64,000 nucleotides of DNA from Chondrus crispus (Eukaryota > Rhodophyta > Florideophyceae > Gigartinales > Gigartinaceae). How positions within the stretch are numbered: position 1 is the stretch's first letter; the number at the start of each line of letters is the position of its first letter. Of this stretch, positions 24,701-35,830 are shown in pieces. The notes under the pieces are model-generated. The model searched no databases. It worked only from the letters and a program-made list of their open reading frames with translations, and was not told the DNA's origin. The stretch covers positions 1 to 64,000 of the forward strand of contig NW_005178916.1 in assembly GCF_000350225.1 (NCBI RefSeq), written 5' to 3'. The position numbers were made by a program, and so were the translations under genes.

Positions 24701-26837
24701 TACCACCAGCCGTTTCGGCAGGCATTTCGAAAGATAATGGCAGAGCATCCTAAGACCCCGCCTGCAAGGGCGCTTGCAGCCTCCATGAAAGCCATGAATG
24801 ACACGTTAGGCCCGGAAGGTCTTGTACCATCTGCACTTGTATTCGGAGAGTTCCCGCGTGTGTTTACAAAGTCAGAAACTCCTCCAGAGAGAATCACGTT
24901 CAGTGAGAGAGCCTCCATAGCTCAGTCTGCGCGTAAGGAGATGGGGAAGATCATGGCAGAGATGAGAGTCCGCCGAGCGCTGCATCATAGAACGCCATCA
25001 GCTGTCGATAGATTCTATCAGCCCGGAGACAAAGTGCTCGTCTGGAGGGAGAAGATTGTCAACCATCGCATAGGCGAGTGACTCGGTCCGTTCACCGTAC
25101 TAACAACGGATGAATCAAGGAAACTTGTATACGTTCAGGATGCAAGGATTGGTGCTGCTCGACCTTTTAACGCTGTGCAAGTTAAGCAAGCGCTATTTGA
25201 CGTCGGAGACGACATCAGTAAACCTAGCGCACTCCTTCATGATGGACCTCGGAGGGGCGCTAAGCAAGTTTGGAACGACATCTGTTGAGGCTGAGACTAC
25301 GACTGATGTTCTCCTGACGGAAATAATCACCCGTGGTGATCCGAGAGCGTCTTCTCCCGAGATGACCGCCGCCAAGAAGGCCGAAAGCAAGAACCTGCTT
25401 GAGCATGGTACATTCGAAGTGATACTCAAGGAGGAACTTCCGCCGGACGGAAACATCCTCCCTGGTCGCTTCGTACTTGCCATCAAGTCTACAGACGATG
25501 GAAAGATCAAGTACAAAGCCAAACACGTCATCGGTGGCCATCGTGATAAGTACAAAGACTTCATGGTGCATTCTACCTCCACCCTGCAGCCGCAGTCATT
25601 AAGACTCCTTCTTGCTCTTGCCGCAGTCTTTGAATTCGACATATGGACTTCAGATGTGAGGCAGGCGTACCTTCACTTCGCTGAACCGTTGGCTAGAGAC
25701 ATTTTCATCCGAAAGCCCGTTCAGGAGTTTGAATTGGATCCGTCACAGTGCTTGAAGCTCCTCAAGCCCCTCTACGGCTTGTACGAGTCGGGAGACTTAT
25801 GGCATGAGACCTTTGCTAAACACCACCGTGAATAATTAGGAATGAAACATCTTCGTTCCGATCCTGCCCTATACACGCTCATGAAAGATGGGCTGCTCGA
25901 AGGACTATCCGGTAGATATGTAGATGATCTAATTCGCGCTGGCGACAAGCACTTCAAGCAGTTATCACAAAAGACGAACGCTCGATTCGAAATGTCGGAG
26001 GATCAGACTTTGCTGTGTTCGTTCACTGGTTTCTCGCTGTCAAAGAACGAGAACGGCGAGGCAGTACAAGACCAACACGAATACCTCCAGAAACTGGAAC
26101 AACTACCGCTCGAGGCTAGCTATTCACAGTTTAGATCGATGCGCATGAAGCTAGCTTGGCTTGCGAATACACGTCCGGACTGCTTGTTTGAGATCTCGAA
26201 GCTCGCTCAGGTGACAGAGGAGATGTTCCTGCAGGACTCCAAAAGAACTTTGCAGAGATTGAACAAGGCTGTTGCTTTTGCGATCGATAATCGCATCCCA
26301 CTGCGAATTGCAAAGCTAAACCAAGAGTCTCTCCGAGTAATAGGTTTCGCCGACGCTTCATTTGCAAATAATGCAGACCTCTCAACACAGCTTGGTCACG
26401 TGTACTTCATCGGCGATGACACAAGAGCAGTTGTCCCTATCTCTTTTAAGTCATACAAGTCGCGACGTGTGACCAGGTCCGCCATGGCCGGGGACGTTAT
26501 CGACTTTAGTGATCTATTCGACGTTGCTGCCGTCCTCGACGCTGAACCCCAGGCATTGACAGGAGTCAAGGTCCCGGTTCAGCTTCTCACGGACAGCAAG
26601 AATCATTTCGATGTCATTTCGAAAGGGTCTAGGACTTCCGAGAAGAGAATGATGTTGGACATAGCTGCGGCAAGGGAAGGTTTCCGAGACAAAGTCATAT
26701 CGGAAATTGGCTTCGTGCGCAGTGCTAGTAATATTGCGGACGGATTGACAAAGCCGATGCAGCAAAGGTCGTTGCAAAACATGATGCTGTCTGGGCGACT
26801 TGATGTGACTCCTAAGCAGTGGATTGTCCACAACTAA
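21789..26837 (+). other. Copia gag-pol region
   Basis: Gag comes first. The protease motif FCVDIGASKSCIG, the integrase region, reverse transcriptase (TSDVRQAYLHFAE, GRYVDDLI) and RNase H (VIGFADASFANNADL, SNIADGLTKPM) follow. Integrase before RT is diagnostic of Ty1/Copia. The region is broken in several places. Confidence 0.9.
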
Positions 26838-27878
26838 AGGACAGGAAATGCATTTACTTGGGCGTAACGATCGCGCTGGGACACTAACTTGCGGACTTCG
26901 CCGATGCAAAGGGCTGTCGCTGCCTCGCTACCGCACTTACGCAAGAGGCATTCGCTGAGCCGCATCGGAAAGTCTTCTGCGCTGTCAATGACAAGCGTAC
27001 GGCTTGCATGGACGAAAAGTGTATGGGATACGAGGTTAGGCTGAAATACGTGCACGATGTACACCCTGCTGTCACGGCTCGCTAAGCACGCAAAAGGATT
27101 CTCTTTAAACACTTTTGCATCGCATTTTGGGATCTTGCGCACCTCGAATCCGGTTGCCAGTTCGTGAAGAAGAAGAGTCGGCTCACGGATCTTTAGAAAA
27201 TGAGGGCTTTCCTCAAAACAATACTCGTTCACCGCATTAGCAACTTGACGTCCGGCAACAATATCCAGGGCGTTCGTGATTGCGGCTGTCATGCAGTTAC
27301 CGTCATTCTGCTTAACAAAAACGTCCCCATACTCAGTGACGAGGTACTGCTGTACTCCACGGGTTCCAGATCGCTACCCAGGGCCGCCAAAGGAGATCGT
27401 GCAACCAGGATTCTCCGCTAACCATGTTAAGGCGACGGTCTTGAGCCTCCTGCGAACATAGGTGTGATTATTGCGCTTCTTGCTTGGAATACTGACGCGA
27501 GGAACAGGGCGCTGAGTCTTCTTCCTGGCTGCCTCTGTGACCGGGCGAGTAAGCCAGTTCCCCCTTTTGACCGCCACGAGTAGACAAGATAATCGTTTGA
27601 GAATTTATTTCGTAGTACGACTCGACCCCGCCATCAATCCGTGCGCTCCCATACCACGTTTTTCTCCGCAGCGTCATGCCATTTGATGCCATTTCGCTAT
27701 CGCCGCACACGATAGACTCGATATTGAACGTTTCCCCGGTCTCAGCACTCATGCGCTGCGCACGACCCGTGAAATAACCTCGCTTGGGTCTCGGCGTACT
27801 CACTTCGTCTGTTGCGAACTTCACACTGCTGCGCGTGATCATCTTACCACGTTCGCCCTCACACTGTACTACACGCAC
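26834..27878 (-). other. Antisense reading frame in Copia, papain-like motifs
   Basis: Between RNase H and the 3' LTR the minus strand, not the plus strand, is protein-like. Its stop overlaps the RNase H stop on the other strand, so the two frames converge and the antisense frame fits exactly inside the element. The N-terminal part has GETFNIESIVCGDSEM; the C-terminal part has a Cys motif (NDGNCMTAAITNALD) and, about 90 residues later, SHTLFVHASRTLVIDSAED. A Cys followed by His and Asp at this spacing is typical of papain-fold peptidases such as C39 or OTU types, but the assignment is inference. A similar frame occurs at 58339-59436. It is broken at about one or two points. Confidence 0.65.
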
Positions 27879-28004
27879 ATTAGTTCAAAGGATGCACTAT
27901 GTTGCCTGAGCGCTAAGGTGAGTCAAGTTCCCCTCACCACATGCCGCACAGCGATCAGGATTCGGAGGGTCGATGGTGTGGACGAGGCGTCCGATCGGAG
28001 AGAG

Positions 28005-28405
28005 TGTCGTTGATATACACTCTGCATGCTGATTTCCGTTCACCGCCGACCGGTACTGTAGACCTAATTTTGAGTAAGTTTTTGCCACGTGCTATTTAAT
28101 TTATTCAGAATTTAGGATCGAACTGAGCGCGCCGTCGAGCACTCGACGGACACGCTCGTCGTCCCCACATAAGCGGCAAGTGAGGCATGATTAGAGAGAG
28201 GGACAGAATAGAAGTCAGAAGTAAACCATCCGCTTGGTCGTCTTCGCTAGCTAAGGTGCTCCGCCTAGTCCTTCTTTCTGCCCCCTCCCCCTCTCTCCTT
28301 CCTATTCCTCCTTTTGTCTCCGACCCATCCCGCGCGGGCTCCGCCACACGTTAGCTTGTGCTCACGTGCAGCTTCGCGCGAGCCTGCGAACCGGGTTCAA
28401 CGACA
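28005..28405 (+). repeat. Copia 3' LTR
   Basis: This is the partner of 21343-21742, with the same TG start and CA end. Differences include clusters near 28140-28160 and 28345-28365. Confidence 0.93.
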
Positions 28406-28410
28406 CTACC
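28406..28410. repeat. Target site duplication, right
   Basis: CTACC follows the 3' LTR and equals the left copy. Confidence 0.9.
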
Positions 28411-30092
28411 GCTGTGGCTGTACGAGTAGGATGTGCGGGCTACTTCTCAAGATACGTACAGTACGTAATACTGATGACCCGCAAAGAAAAATCGATGAAA
28501 TTCTGAAGGCAGAGTCTATGCGGTTCAGATGATTGGTTCACGCTGCATACGAGAAGATCCCCAAACCGAATCGGCGAAGCCGCATGATTTTTGTGGTCCC
28601 TCGCCACGAATGAAAGCGTGATGTATGTCGGCACCACATGCCCACGTGTCTGTCCCACGTCATCCACCTTTTGTTTTCTAGTGCTCCTGTCATCTTAATT
28701 GCATTTCGGCCTTGCTTGTAGCTTCATGCGATTCCCTTCACCATGGCCAAACAGCCTTAGAGTAGTTAAAGAAGCTCTGGTTTTCATGCAATAATCAATG
28801 AACGACACTCCTGCCACCGCTCCGGACACCTCGTTTCGACTTGAAGTTTTCAGCGAGCTGATGCAGTGGAAGAAATGAATTATGCGCTTCCCTTCGCATT
28901 ACATGCAGTCTCATGCGCCATGCATCCGCCCCGGATACTCATTCTCATTACTGTATGAGAGTGGGTAACCGAGGCGGATGAATGGCACATACAGTATGAG
29001 GGTCTCATATAACCGAATAGTGTGTCTTCTCATCTTCTCATCTTCATCTTCCATCTTCTCAAGATTCTTCCCTTCCCCTGCAGTATTGATGCTTCCAACA
29101 ATCAATTTCTCGTTCAGATGCAGACGCCATGAAACTTGGACCGAAGACCGACAAGTGCTTGACTCTAATTGCAGCACGCAGATCGATTCAAGTGTTTCTG
29201 GTAGGAGGCCGTTGTTTAGACCTCGCGTGATTTCAAGGTTTGACGAATAGTAGCATTTGCAGGACTTTCCACCTGCTTTGGAAGGACTAATCTCATGCTT
29301 TGTCTTGCAGTTGCATTCTCACTCTTTCCGAAACCCATTGGTCAAAAGATCATGTCAGTCCACAGTCCAAAAAGTTCTTATGGGCCGTTTCCACTGCAAT
29401 TTCTGACGCGGGGGAATGCCCGTCGGGTTCAAATAGTAATACCAGTGCCATCCACAACTCTTCCATGTACAGTACCAGATATAGCATCCGTATTGTATGT
29501 TCTTATTTTCCTCTTCAATGGCAGCTAGCAGGGGGAGGACGTGTGCACGGGGTATGGCTTCCAAGCAGAGATATACATCGTTTGGCGCGTTGTTTTCAAA
29601 CAAGTTTCCCCGTAATGTAAAGGCTTGTATTGACGTTTTATGCATACTTTCTCAGTAGCAAAAGAACAAACAAGGCTGGGCTTTACAGCTACATGAGGGG
29701 AGGAAGCAGCATGCACGGATACTGTATGAGACTGTGTCACATTCTCTCCAGAGAGATAATAATGAGACAGTTTCGGTCACTGTGTGCGCCAGTGTGAGAG
29801 TGGCTCACGGTGGGCAGTGTCGTGGACACGTGATGCTTAAAAAGAATTAAAAGTTCGGGTGGAACACGTGGCGCCAATCAGCTATCAACGCACTTCATTC
29901 ACATCGCGTCCTCCCAAACAAAGCTCAATCTCCCAATAACTCCAAAGGCGCTTGAAATCATCCTCACCTTTGCTCACCCTAACACTTCATCCCGCTACAA
30001 GCGTCCCTCCACCCCCTACCCCCCCTTACTTCCTTTCTGCTTAGTTCCATCTCCCTCCTGGGACATAACCCCCTCTCTTTCTCTTCTCCGAA
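28411..30092. other. Region between Copia and the first zinc finger-PB1 gene
   Basis: No complete gene is supported. A minus-strand frame at 29355-29645 looks like decayed coding sequence of unknown kind. An imperfect hairpin lies at 28917-28986. The CT-rich sequence at about 29990-30090 is probably the 5' UTR of the gene starting at 30093. Confidence 0.4.
28917..28986. repeat. 70-bp imperfect hairpin
   Basis: Arms of 32 bases with about six mismatches flank the loop TACTGT. The size and pairing resemble a small-RNA precursor or a short fold-back element; the sequence alone does not tell which. Confidence 0.5.
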
Positions 30093-33000
30093 ATGACCAT
30101 ATGCAACGCGTGTGGAATATCCCCGGCCCTATGCGGTCCGGCAGAACTCTCCCACCTCTGCCGCACGTGTCGCAATACACGTCCAGACGCACCACAGAAG
30201 CGAGTAAACTGCTTCGCTCGTTCACGACATTCTTCGAATCGCACCCGCATTCCTCCCTCCATTCCCCCTCTTACTTCTACGCCCACTGTTCGTACCGAAC
30301 ACTCACAATCAAAAAACGTCCCAGCTCAACTTTCAAAAGACCTACTCACACAGGCCAACTCGAAAAAAGGTAGCTCCACTGCCAACACGTCCTCCCCTTC
30401 CTCCTCCTCCTCTTCCGACGCGGACAACCGAACACAAACTGCCTCCCTCACTTCTTTACCCCCTCCTCCAAAACCACTCGCACGAACCATTTCTATAGGC
30501 ACTGAACTGGTAGAACTCCGAAAGAAAAGGCTTCGGCTTTCATCCCCAGCTCGTCGCCAACTCCCCTTGAGTTGCGGTGAGTTGGATGTCACGATAGAAG
30601 ACTCCCTGTCCAAAGACTTCAGGGACCATAAACTAACTGACGAATCTCGACTCTATCCTGGCTTCGCAACGCTCACTTCAGACCCTCAAAAGGGGAGGCA
30701 TTGGCCAGGACGAGATATCGTTCTTGCAGTTCGCAACGCTCTTCTTCTCGGAATGGACCCTGTTTTTGAAACCTCTACTCTTTCAAGGAAACGGCATCGT
30801 CTTGCGAATCATATCAATGAGAGGCAAGTCCGTCGTCGAAAGAAATATGAAGCACTTCAAACTATCCCGGCTGAGATGGAAACGACTCACTTGCCGCCAG
30901 AACTGCGCAGCTCTTTCAATAACTCTCACAAAAGCCCTGTTGCACAAACTGTTCGCCATTCCCAACACAGCTACGTCCGAACGCAGGCTCCAGACCGCGT
31001 GGAACAGCGAAATATTACGATTAAGAGGCCAGCGACAAAGTTAGTTCAAAATCTGCGGTCACTATCGGCGTGGCCTAGAAGTGCACCGAGGGAGAAGCCT
31101 TCATCTCGAAAGCCACCTTTGCCGAAGCAACACATCCCTACCTCCAACTATGTCCATCGAGATAACAAAATCCAAACCGGCCGTGCTTCACATCCGGGTG
31201 TGATGAGTCGGCCGAGCGCTGGCTTAGCTTTTGATCCAAGTACACCACTACCAGTCGTGCGACCAATTGGTAAACGTCAGGTCCCAAACAAAGAAGCATT
31301 TCGGCCAAAACCACAGCAAACGCCGCTAAGTTTGCGTGCGGCTTTCCCACACCAATACCAACGTTCTCGTCCGCAAGAGTTGCAACAAGGACCAAACAAC
31401 TCACAGTACCGAGCACTGCCCTTAACTTCGTGGCCACAGCCTCGAAACATTCCTCGTTTGAGTAGCTACACCTTTGCCTCTGTTTTCCCGAGGAGAGAGA
31501 AGGGCCATGCATCAGGGGGTGCACCTTTCGCACCTCAAACTCCACCCAACGGTATTTTCAACAACCAGGTACGACAAGAGATTGCTGGATGGCGTGATTT
31601 AAGACCTTGCAAGCCTCCTCGACCGAAACTCTTTCCGCCCAGTTCAAGTGGCCGCGTGGAGCCTCTTGAAAGACGTCAAATTAACGCACGTCTTTTCTCC
31701 CATCAGCAGGATTGGAACAAAAGAGAAATGGGTCGGGGCTCACGACCTAGCCCCTACAGAAGCGATACATCTACTCTGCGGACCTCCGTCATTCCTAATC
31801 GAATCCCACAGAGGAAATTAGTCTTTTCGGGACCTACAAATGTGTTACACGGAGGCTCGGAACCTTATCCAAGACCACGGAGGCCACAGAAATCATCTTT
31901 GGATACGAAGAGGAAGCAGCTCTTGACACAACGGTTACTGGAGGTCAGGAAGAAGAAAGCTGAGAAAATGGCAGAAGCTAAGCACTGTGTAAAGCGCACT
32001 ATTCCTGTAAAATCATCTCATAGAATGGGCGAGGTTGAAGCGGGCAGGGCCCGACAAGGAAGTAGCCGTAGAAAAGATGGAAGTTTTCCGCGGGAGAATT
32101 TCCGCAATTGCACGCAAAATGATATTCACGGACCGTTTTCGCCAGTTACATCTTCTGGAGAGCGGATGAGAACATCTTTTGTTGAACCGCGCCATAAGTG
32201 GAAAGAAAGGCTTTCACGGCAAGTGCCGACTCCCAACCGAAGACAAGGCCCTCAGAATACATCGTCTGATATGCGAAACGATGTCTGCAACCCAGATGCT
32301 TTCGTGCTTGCACAAGGCAGTGCTAAGACATCTTTCGCCACGAAGGAAATGGCCTCCACACGTCCGAGCGTTTCTCTACGTAAAAGTTTCGGAAAGGAAC
32401 GCCCAGTCGGCGAAGCCAAAACCCAAATGGCACGTAGATGGGCTACCTCACGAGATAACGAGAACAAGTTGCAGACTGCTGTGCAGACGTCAGGCGAGAG
32501 TGGCCCAAAAGAGCCAGTAGTCGTGGTCGAACGAGATAACCTTTCCCATAGCGCATATGATGTTATATCTGTCAAGTCCCTGCAAGAGCGAAATACTGCG
32601 CCGGCATCACTACAAAAGGTACTAACTTCAAAATCAGTCTCGAGAGACGTTAGCAGTGCAATATTCAGCTCACCTTGTAGCGTCAGTTCTCCATCACGAT
32701 TAATGTCATCGCCGGTCTCTGAAGCTACCCGAAAGAAGACTGCAATGGTAGACTTGGAAGCAACTGCGAACGCAATTCCAGTGCATGATGCGGGCCGCAC
32801 GCAACAGGACATCATCCGCAACATAGTTTCAGCCCCCGAAAAGAAAAAAACGTTTATTGTTAAAGCATCTTGCAGGTATGGCTGGGCGAACAGTACGCGG
32901 CGTCTATCGGTCAGTATGAAAACGGCGTTTCCTGCGTTCAAGACTCGTTTGGGAGACGCATTTGATATGATCAAACCCTTCACAATCACATACCGAGATG

Positions 33001-33131
33001 AAGAAGGGGATTTCGTCAAAGTATCGAGTGAGGCCGAAATGGCTCATCTGCTCAATATGGCAGGTAGGCATGTGAGACCAGTGCAGGTGAAACTTATTCC
33101 ACCACACGGACTTTTCAAGACGAGTGAGTAG
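30093..33131 (+). CDS. Zinc finger-PB1 protein, 1012 residues
   Basis: An intronless gene begins with ATG at 30093. A single GATA-like zinc finger sits at the extreme N-terminus: C4-x2-C7-x15-C23-x2-C26. About 890 residues of Pro/Ser/Arg/Lys-rich, probably disordered sequence follow. Residues 918-1012 form a PB1 domain: the first strand carries a Lys (KKTFIVKASC), and the acidic OPCA segment is YRDEEGDFVKVSSEAEM. Both faces are present, so head-to-tail pairing with itself or with the neighbouring proteins is possible. A nuclear DNA-binding or chromatin role is inferred from the finger and the basic composition. It faces, 3' end to 3' end, the related gene at 34319. The finger spacing is shorter than the 17-18 residues of canonical GATA, so DNA binding is not certain. 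Confidence 0.8.
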   Translation: MTICNACGISPALCGPAELSHLCRTCRNTRPDAPQKRVNCFARSRHSSNRTRIPPSIPPLTSTPTVRTEHSQSKNVPAQLSKDLLTQANSKKGSSTANTSSPSSSSSSDADNRTQTASLTSLPPPPKPLARTISIGTELVELRKKRLRLSSPARRQLPLSCGELDVTIEDSLSKDFRDHKLTDESRLYPGFATLTSDPQKGRHWPGRDIVLAVRNALLLGMDPVFETSTLSRKRHRLANHINERQVRRRKKYEALQTIPAEMETTHLPPELRSSFNNSHKSPVAQTVRHSQHSYVRTQAPDRVEQRNITIKRPATKLVQNLRSLSAWPRSAPREKPSSRKPPLPKQHIPTSNYVHRDNKIQTGRASHPGVMSRPSAGLAFDPSTPLPVVRPIGKRQVPNKEAFRPKPQQTPLSLRAAFPHQYQRSRPQELQQGPNNSQYRALPLTSWPQPRNIPRLSSYTFASVFPRREKGHASGGAPFAPQTPPNGIFNNQVRQEIAGWRDLRPCKPPRPKLFPPSSSGRVEPLERRQINARLFSHQQDWNKREMGRGSRPSPYRSDTSTLRTSVIPNRIPQRKLVFSGPTNVLHGGSEPYPRPRRPQKSSLDTKRKQLLTQRLLEVRKKKAEKMAEAKHCVKRTIPVKSSHRMGEVEAGRARQGSSRRKDGSFPRENFRNCTQNDIHGPFSPVTSSGERMRTSFVEPRHKWKERLSRQVPTPNRRQGPQNTSSDMRNDVCNPDAFVLAQGSAKTSFATKEMASTRPSVSLRKSFGKERPVGEAKTQMARRWATSRDNENKLQTAVQTSGESGPKEPVVVVERDNLSHSAYDVISVKSLQERNTAPASLQKVLTSKSVSRDVSSAIFSSPCSVSSPSRLMSSPVSEATRKKTAMVDLEATANAIPVHDAGRTQQDIIRNIVSAPEKKKTFIVKASCRYGWANSTRRLSVSMKTAFPAFKTRLGDAFDMIKPFTITYRDEEGDFVKVSSEAEMAHLLNMAGRHVRPVQVKLIPPHGLFKTSE

Positions 33132-34318
33132 GCGGTCAACTAAAAAGGGCATTTGTCGAATTCTATATGTGCCGGTTCATGACACAAATCGAAGAAATTA
33201 TGTCTCCGTACACAAGCGCTTATTTTCAACTGCAAGAACCGCTGACCTCCAGAATCTGATAGGACGAGAGGGTGGTGGTTCGGCGCGACGTCCTGGCATA
33301 GCTCAACTAGTTACTAGAATTTGATCATAAGGGTGATTGTGCGACTACGACGAACCCTGGGGTGGCATCTGAAGTAGAGCAGTCCATTTGGCCAGAATTT
33401 CACGGTCAGTTTGGAGGCTGCGGAGTCATTCTTGCAGAACCAATCCTGGTTGAGTCCTATTGCACGTCACTGTCTTCAAAGGCACTGTCACATATAATCA
33501 ATCTGGGAGCGAGGGGAATAGGGGTCAAGAAACGGTGTAAAGACTGTGGGAGAAGATGTGTGACAGTTGCTGATGTCGGAAAGCAGAGTTTCCGCAACGA
33601 TTCTATTCGGGAATCTCGGTCTTTTTATCAGATTGCTGGTGGTCCTTGCTGGCACCGCCGCATTATTTGCGAAATGATCCAGCCAGTCGCTATGTCTTGA
33701 GAGCAGTCATCCCTGAGCTGCTGAGTTTCCGTCTTCAACGTCACGGTTCTTTCGGTTGCCTCGTCAAAAATTACTTACGCAAGACTTCGAGCTGCATGGA
33801 ATGTATCTGCCGCTTCAATGCTGGCATGTGGATCTTAGATTCAAAGCTGACCCAGCGAAGAGTCCGTGTGTGTAGTCATCTGCAGTACCGAGGAAGACTT
33901 ACCTGAGCAGGGCCACATCCATCCCTCTCGACAGTGCCGACAGAAATACAGTACTGTAAGAACGCTATAAGCGCTGTGAGTTGCGAAACTCAGAATCGTG
34001 ATCAGGGGAAAATGTAGATCGTAGATAACAGAAGGAGAGAGCTATAATATCCAAATTCCTCTGCCATAGTTGCAATCGCTCTCTCTATAAAGGCGGCCTT
34101 GCTAGAACTGCGGCATATGAAGAAACACATTTTAATGTACTACCCTTGGGTAGTCGTCCACCTATTATATATTGGGCCAGGGATAGGGCTGATTATCACC
34201 CGCATCGGGTGTTGCATAGAGCTTTATTGGGGATGGTTTGAGGAAAGCCCTATCAAAGCATAATCTGCATAGACGCACAGGGCGGCGTATTTGTCCATAG
34301 CACCACCGTTACATTCTG
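33132..34318. other. Spacer between two convergent zinc finger-PB1 genes
   Basis: The 1.2-kb spacer should hold both 3' UTRs and terminators. Frames at 33362-33906 are not convincing as coding. A double motif ATACAGTACTGTAAG occurs near 33946. I see no transposon ends. Confidence 0.4.
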
Positions 34319-35830
34319 TTACGGTGGTCGAAGTCGAACTCTGAGCGCACCTTGCTTTCCCTTTGCCAAATCAAACATTGGTCGCATGTCCGAATCTTCG
34401 GAGATACCTATCTCATCCCCGTCGTCATCTACGTAGCAGACAGTGAATGCAACACCATCCATGTCAAAAATCTCACACAGCACTTGCTTAAAAGACAAGA
34501 ATCGCAGCCCGTATGCGACAGATACGAATCGTCGCTGTGTCTGCCACCCGTAGGTACAAGATGCTTTGACTCCGAAGCTCATCGCACGCGAGCGCAGAGC
34601 TTCGATGAAAGGACCCGATTTTAGCAAACTTGGCGAGAGGGGAGAATGGATGATTCCATGTGTCCTCAAACCAGACTCTCTGCGGGTGTTCGTGTTCCCT
34701 GGAGCACCTTGTGCTTGTCGAGAAGTTGGCACGAACGCTTCGCCAGCTGGACGACCCCGGTTTCGGTCGCCCTGGCTACCGGATTTCTGTAACTGCCCTG
34801 ATACATCTATATCGCTCTCCGCTGTCGTTACATGCTCCGTGGATTGCCCATTGATCTCCGATACAGCCTTTCTCAAGCGTCTCGGACGCGATGGAGGCGA
34901 AGTTGGAGGATTGTTCAGGCCAGAAATGTGCACCACTCTTCCCCGAAGTTTGAGCTGCCTGACTTCCAATCCCAGTTCTTTGGCCGCATCAGATTCGTTC
35001 TCCACGACATCGTCATCATCTTCATCGTCATCAATGCTTTCATCCCTGCTCCCAGAGTCATCGTCAGCCTCTTTTTCGCTGTGCAACACATTCTCCAGGT
35101 GCTTCTCAGCTTTAACAACAGCTGCCTGGTTCTCTTCACGGGCTCGACCAGCCGCATTGAGTGACGGGTCCCAACTAGGTTCCGTAGATCTTTCCTTAGT
35201 GCCCCTTTTCTCCCGATCTGCTCCCCTTATAAGCTTTCTTGGCCTATGCGAGGGCAACGATTCGTGTTCCCGTTTCTTTGCTGTCCTCACCCGAGGCTGG
35301 GTCGGAATTCTTTTGTTGTTGTTATTGTTGAAGCCGACGGCCACGACTTTCTCGTACCCTGGGGTTGGCCTAGCTGTGATAATACCTGAGCGTGAACGCC
35401 ATAGTCGTAACCTGCAATCCGTTAATCGCTTGTAGCAAGTGGCGCATAGTGTCGTTTGGCCATCTGGACCGGGGTATAAGTTGGAGTTGTCATTTCCGCA
35501 GGCTACGCAAGCCTCTGCGCTTCCTGAGGAGATGCCTTTGGCAAAAGGGCGTCTGCAGAGGTTCTTCACGACGGGTCTTGCTTCGACGATTGGACTCAGG
35601 AAGTCGTCGCGGTTGGGTAAAAACTGCCTCGTGTTGAAACCAAGATGTCGTGCAGGAGTTGACCCTGCCGAGGGTTGGACTGAAACCCCGGATGGAGACA
35701 TGTGTAAGCGGAGACGACAGTCACGATATGAATTGCTGCAAGGCTTGCACAAGGTTCTGAACCCGTCGGGGCCTGTAAAGCGTGAGCTTGATGGGCCAGG
35801 ACACGAGCAAGACAGGCACGCCCTGGGCAT
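34319..35830 (-). CDS. Two-finger zinc finger-PB1 protein, 503 residues
   Basis: This intronless minus-strand gene starts at an ATG at 35830. It has two GATA-like fingers: C5-x2-C8-x19-C28-x2-C31 and C108-x2-C111-x17-C129-x2-C132. Both are followed by a matching C-terminal tail (YRDCRLRLHMSPSG and LTDCRLRLWRSRSG), so the second looks like an internal duplicate. A basic stretch near 190-215 may be a nuclear signal, and an acidic run (about 250-290, DDDEDDDD) may be an activation or interaction segment. Residues 418-503 are PB1, with a strand Lys (GVKASCTYGW) and the OPCA motif YVDDDGDEIGISEDSDM. The x17 finger fits the GATA consensus best. A transcription regulator is the likely role by inference. 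Confidence 0.82.
   Translation of the reverse strand: MPRACLSCSCPGPSSSRFTGPDGFRTLCKPCSNSYRDCRLRLHMSPSGVSVQPSAGSTPARHLGFNTRQFLPNRDDFLSPIVEARPVVKNLCRRPFAKGISSGSAEACVACGNDNSNLYPGPDGQTTLCATCYKRLTDCRLRLWRSRSGIITARPTPGYEKVVAVGFNNNNNKRIPTQPRVRTAKKREHESLPSHRPRKLIRGADREKRGTKERSTEPSWDPSLNAAGRAREENQAAVVKAEKHLENVLHSEKEADDDSGSRDESIDDDEDDDDVVENESDAAKELGLEVRQLKLRGRVVHISGLNNPPTSPPSRPRRLRKAVSEINGQSTEHVTTAESDIDVSGQLQKSGSQGDRNRGRPAGEAFVPTSRQAQGAPGNTNTRRESGLRTHGIIHSPLSPSLLKSGPFIEALRSRAMSFGVKASCTYGWQTQRRFVSVAYGLRFLSFKQVLCEIFDMDGVAFTVCYVDDDGDEIGISEDSDMRPMFDLAKGKQGALRVRLRPP

Larger units (their letters stand above)
21343..28405 (+). mobile_element. Ty1/Copia LTR retrotransposon, full length but broken
   Basis: This fossil has both LTRs, starting TG and ending CA, and a perfect 5-bp target duplication CTACC at 21338-21342 and 28406-28410. 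Gag, protease, integrase, reverse transcriptase and RNase H follow in Copia order on the plus strand between about 21789 and 26837. It is broken, with roughly eight to ten disruptions in gag-pol. The LTRs differ at about 20-25 of 400 positions by eye, so the insertion is moderately old. An additional antisense reading frame fills the space between RNase H and the 3' LTR, which ordinary Copia elements lack. Confidence 0.93.

Noticed and set aside
33362-33906. Two plus-strand frames with Cys pairs
   Set aside because: The Cys spacing does not repeat and there is no codon or domain support.
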